The notes under the pieces: generated by a model
The model's database searches: none
Told to the model about the DNA's origin: nothing
What the model saw: the letters and a program-made list of their open reading frames with translations, nothing else
Position numbers and translations under genes: made by a program
DNA from: Candidatus Kapaibacterium sp.
GTDB taxonomy: Bacteria > Bacteroidota > Ignavibacteria > Kapaibacteriales > WFXC01
Length of the DNA stretch: 44,718 nucleotides
Direction of reading: 5' to 3'
NCBI GenBank assembly: GCA_026996895.1
Contig: JALWJX010000081.1
Location: 1 to 44,718, forward strand
Shown: positions 43,532 to 44,718 of the stretch, one piece after another
How the letters are laid out: every line of letters starts with the position of its first letter
How positions within the stretch are numbered: the first letter of the stretch is position 1

Positions 43532-44718
43532 TTAACGGTCGATCCGATATTCCGGTACAGGTTTTCCCAGCAGGCGAACAACTCCCAGCAGTATGACTGT
43601 CGCAATGCCAAGTGCTATCCACCAGGGAATGCCCATAGCTGTTGGTAGTAAGCCGAAGAAGATGGCGACAATTCCTGCTAATAAGGCGTACGGAAGCTGC
43701 GTTCGAACGTGCTCGATGTGATCACAGCCAGAAGCTAAGGAGGATAAGATGGTCGTGTCTGAAATCGGTGAGCAGTGATCTCCCCAGACCGATCCTGCTA
43801 AGACACTGCCAACTGTTGCATAAAAAATGCTGAGTGCGGTTGAAGTTCCGGTCAAATGATGTGTCTCAAGCACTGACCACGTCAGGGGAATAACCAGTGG
43901 CATAAGAATTGCCATCACTCCCCAACTGGATCCGGTGGCAAAGGAAGCGAAAGCAGCCAGTACAAAGACGGCTGTGGGCAGCCATATTGGTGCAATGGTA
44001 TCACTGAGCAACGAGGTCAGGTAAGTCGCAGTGTGGAGAGTATGATTAACCTCAGCCAAACCCCAGGCTAACACCAGAATCACAACGGCAACCATCATCT
44101 GCTGCACTCCCTCCATCCACGCCTTCATCGACTGAGCAATGGAAAAGTTGCGGAGCAATACTCCCATTGCAATGGCGGCAATGCAGCCTGCTATTGACGC
44201 CCAGAGCATAGCCTGATAAGAATTCGCACTGCCCAGGATCTGAGAAAGAGTATCTCCTGAGCCGGTAGTGAGTAGTCCCCAGAAAAGAACGCCAAGCAGG
44301 ACTGCCAGAGGAATCAAAGCGCTTGAGGCATAGTGTTTGTGAGTATCCACCGATGAGTGTGGTTCGGGGGTCTCTCGATCTCCCGGAGCATCATATACTG
44401 CCTTTTCCGCCTGTCGCCGGGCTTTGATCTCTGCTTTCCACATTGGTCCAATGTCCCGTCGCAACAGGATGAGGATGAAAAGGAGCACCAACGCCAGAAT
44501 AGGATAAAAGCGGTATGCTAAGGAGGCGATGAAAATCTCGTATCCCGACTGGCTAATTTCCGGAATCTTTGCAACAGCATCCTGAATGAGTCCAATCTCA
44601 AACCCGATCCAGGTTGTCATGATCATCAGGCTGGCAATCGGTGCTGAGGTAGAATCCACCAAATAGGGCAATTTCTCACGGGAGATTCGGAGGCGGTCTG
44701 TGATGGGGCGCATTACAT
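43532..44718 (-). CDS. NhaC-type Na+/H+ antiporter (N-terminally cut by the window edge)
   Basis: This open frame runs from its stop near 43532 to the window edge. The last in-frame ATG at 44713 precedes MRPITDRLRISREKLPYLVDSTSAPIASLM, which in NhaC proteins is internal. The upstream helices are therefore missing and the gene is partial. The segment has about nine transmembrane helices and the family motifs ATGSSWGVMAILMPL and GSVWGDHCSPISDTTILSS. It also has a charged cytosolic loop with KARRQAEKA. It should exchange cytoplasmic Na+ for H+, or a malate/lactate-type exchange. Confidence 0.88.
   Translation of the reverse strand, partial: VMRPITDRLRISREKLPYLVDSTSAPIASLMIMTTWIGFEIGLIQDAVAKIPEISQSGYEIFIASLAYRFYPILALVLLFILILLRRDIGPMWKAEIKARRQAEKAVYDAPGDRETPEPHSSVDTHKHYASSALIPLAVLLGVLFWGLLTTGSGDTLSQILGSANSYQAMLWASIAGCIAAIAMGVLLRNFSIAQSMKAWMEGVQQMMVAVVILVLAWGLAEVNHTLHTATYLTSLLSDTIAPIWLPTAVFVLAAFASFATGSSWGVMAILMPLVIPLTWSVLETHHLTGTSTALSIFYATVGSVLAGSVWGDHCSPISDTTILSSLASGCDHIEHVRTQLPYALLAGIVAIFFGLLPTAMGIPWWIALGIATVILLGVVRLLGKPVPEYRIDR

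Overview
This window of about 44.7 kb (roughly 50% GC by eye) is an ordinary stretch of a Gram-negative bacterial chromosome with a few unusual genes embedded in it. Gram-negative features are Mpl, a LolC/E-type permease, lipoproteins with lipoboxes and an MsbA-like ABC exporter. Promoters of the TTTG-N20-TAnnTTTG type, the best at 39108-39139 on the minus strand, and a BtuG-like surface lipoprotein next to a DUF6580-like membrane protein point to the Bacteroidota/Chlorobiota/Kapabacteria/Rhodothermota branch. A close relative of the Thermus TT1561 protein and a Thermus-type GH57 branching enzyme hint at a thermophilic lineage. The phylum-level placement is inference.

Layout. 1-252 is the tail of a glycosyltransferase. 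490-3521 carries a YdeP-like molybdopterin oxidoreductase and its sulfur-transfer partner FdhD. 3601-7828 is a four-gene cluster of the xanthine oxidase/CO dehydrogenase family (CoxG, S, L and M-like) whose large subunit has the form II active-site signature. 7872-10080 holds endonuclease V and an SPFH/NfeD membrane pair. 10135-15134 on the minus strand is a tightly overlapped operon phoH-cdaA-pcm-miaA-dacB, joining c-di-AMP synthesis to protein repair, tRNA modification and wall remodelling. 15317-20948 on the plus strand holds a glycosyltransferase, mpl, a 97-residue orphan and a DnaQ-DinG fusion whose helicase motifs are eroded.

The accessory-looking part is 21124-24208: a lysine-rich histone H1-like protein with DPEYR repeats, a strong terminator, a four-helix membrane protein with a C-terminal CARF-like nucleotide-sensor domain and no CRISPR genes nearby, and a lipoprotein built of four domains that share the same four-cysteine pattern. 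24535-28271 holds three fatty-acid/phenylacetate-type beta-oxidation enzymes followed by a LolC/E permease. 28433-36858 is housekeeping: mnmA, a histone-deacetylase-like amidohydrolase, purL, alaS and purD.

The last part holds a TT1561-like degenerate phosphoesterase (minus), a 30-bp direct repeat, a divergent BtuG-like lipoprotein/DUF6580 pair suggesting corrinoid uptake, an ABC exporter, a GH57 glycogen branching enzyme and a NhaC-type antiporter cut by the window edge. I saw no tRNA, rRNA, cas genes, transposase or prophage. The best candidate for an undescribed system is the orphan TM-CARF gene at 21643-22695. The pseudo-helicase DinG and the CC-repeat lipoprotein come next.
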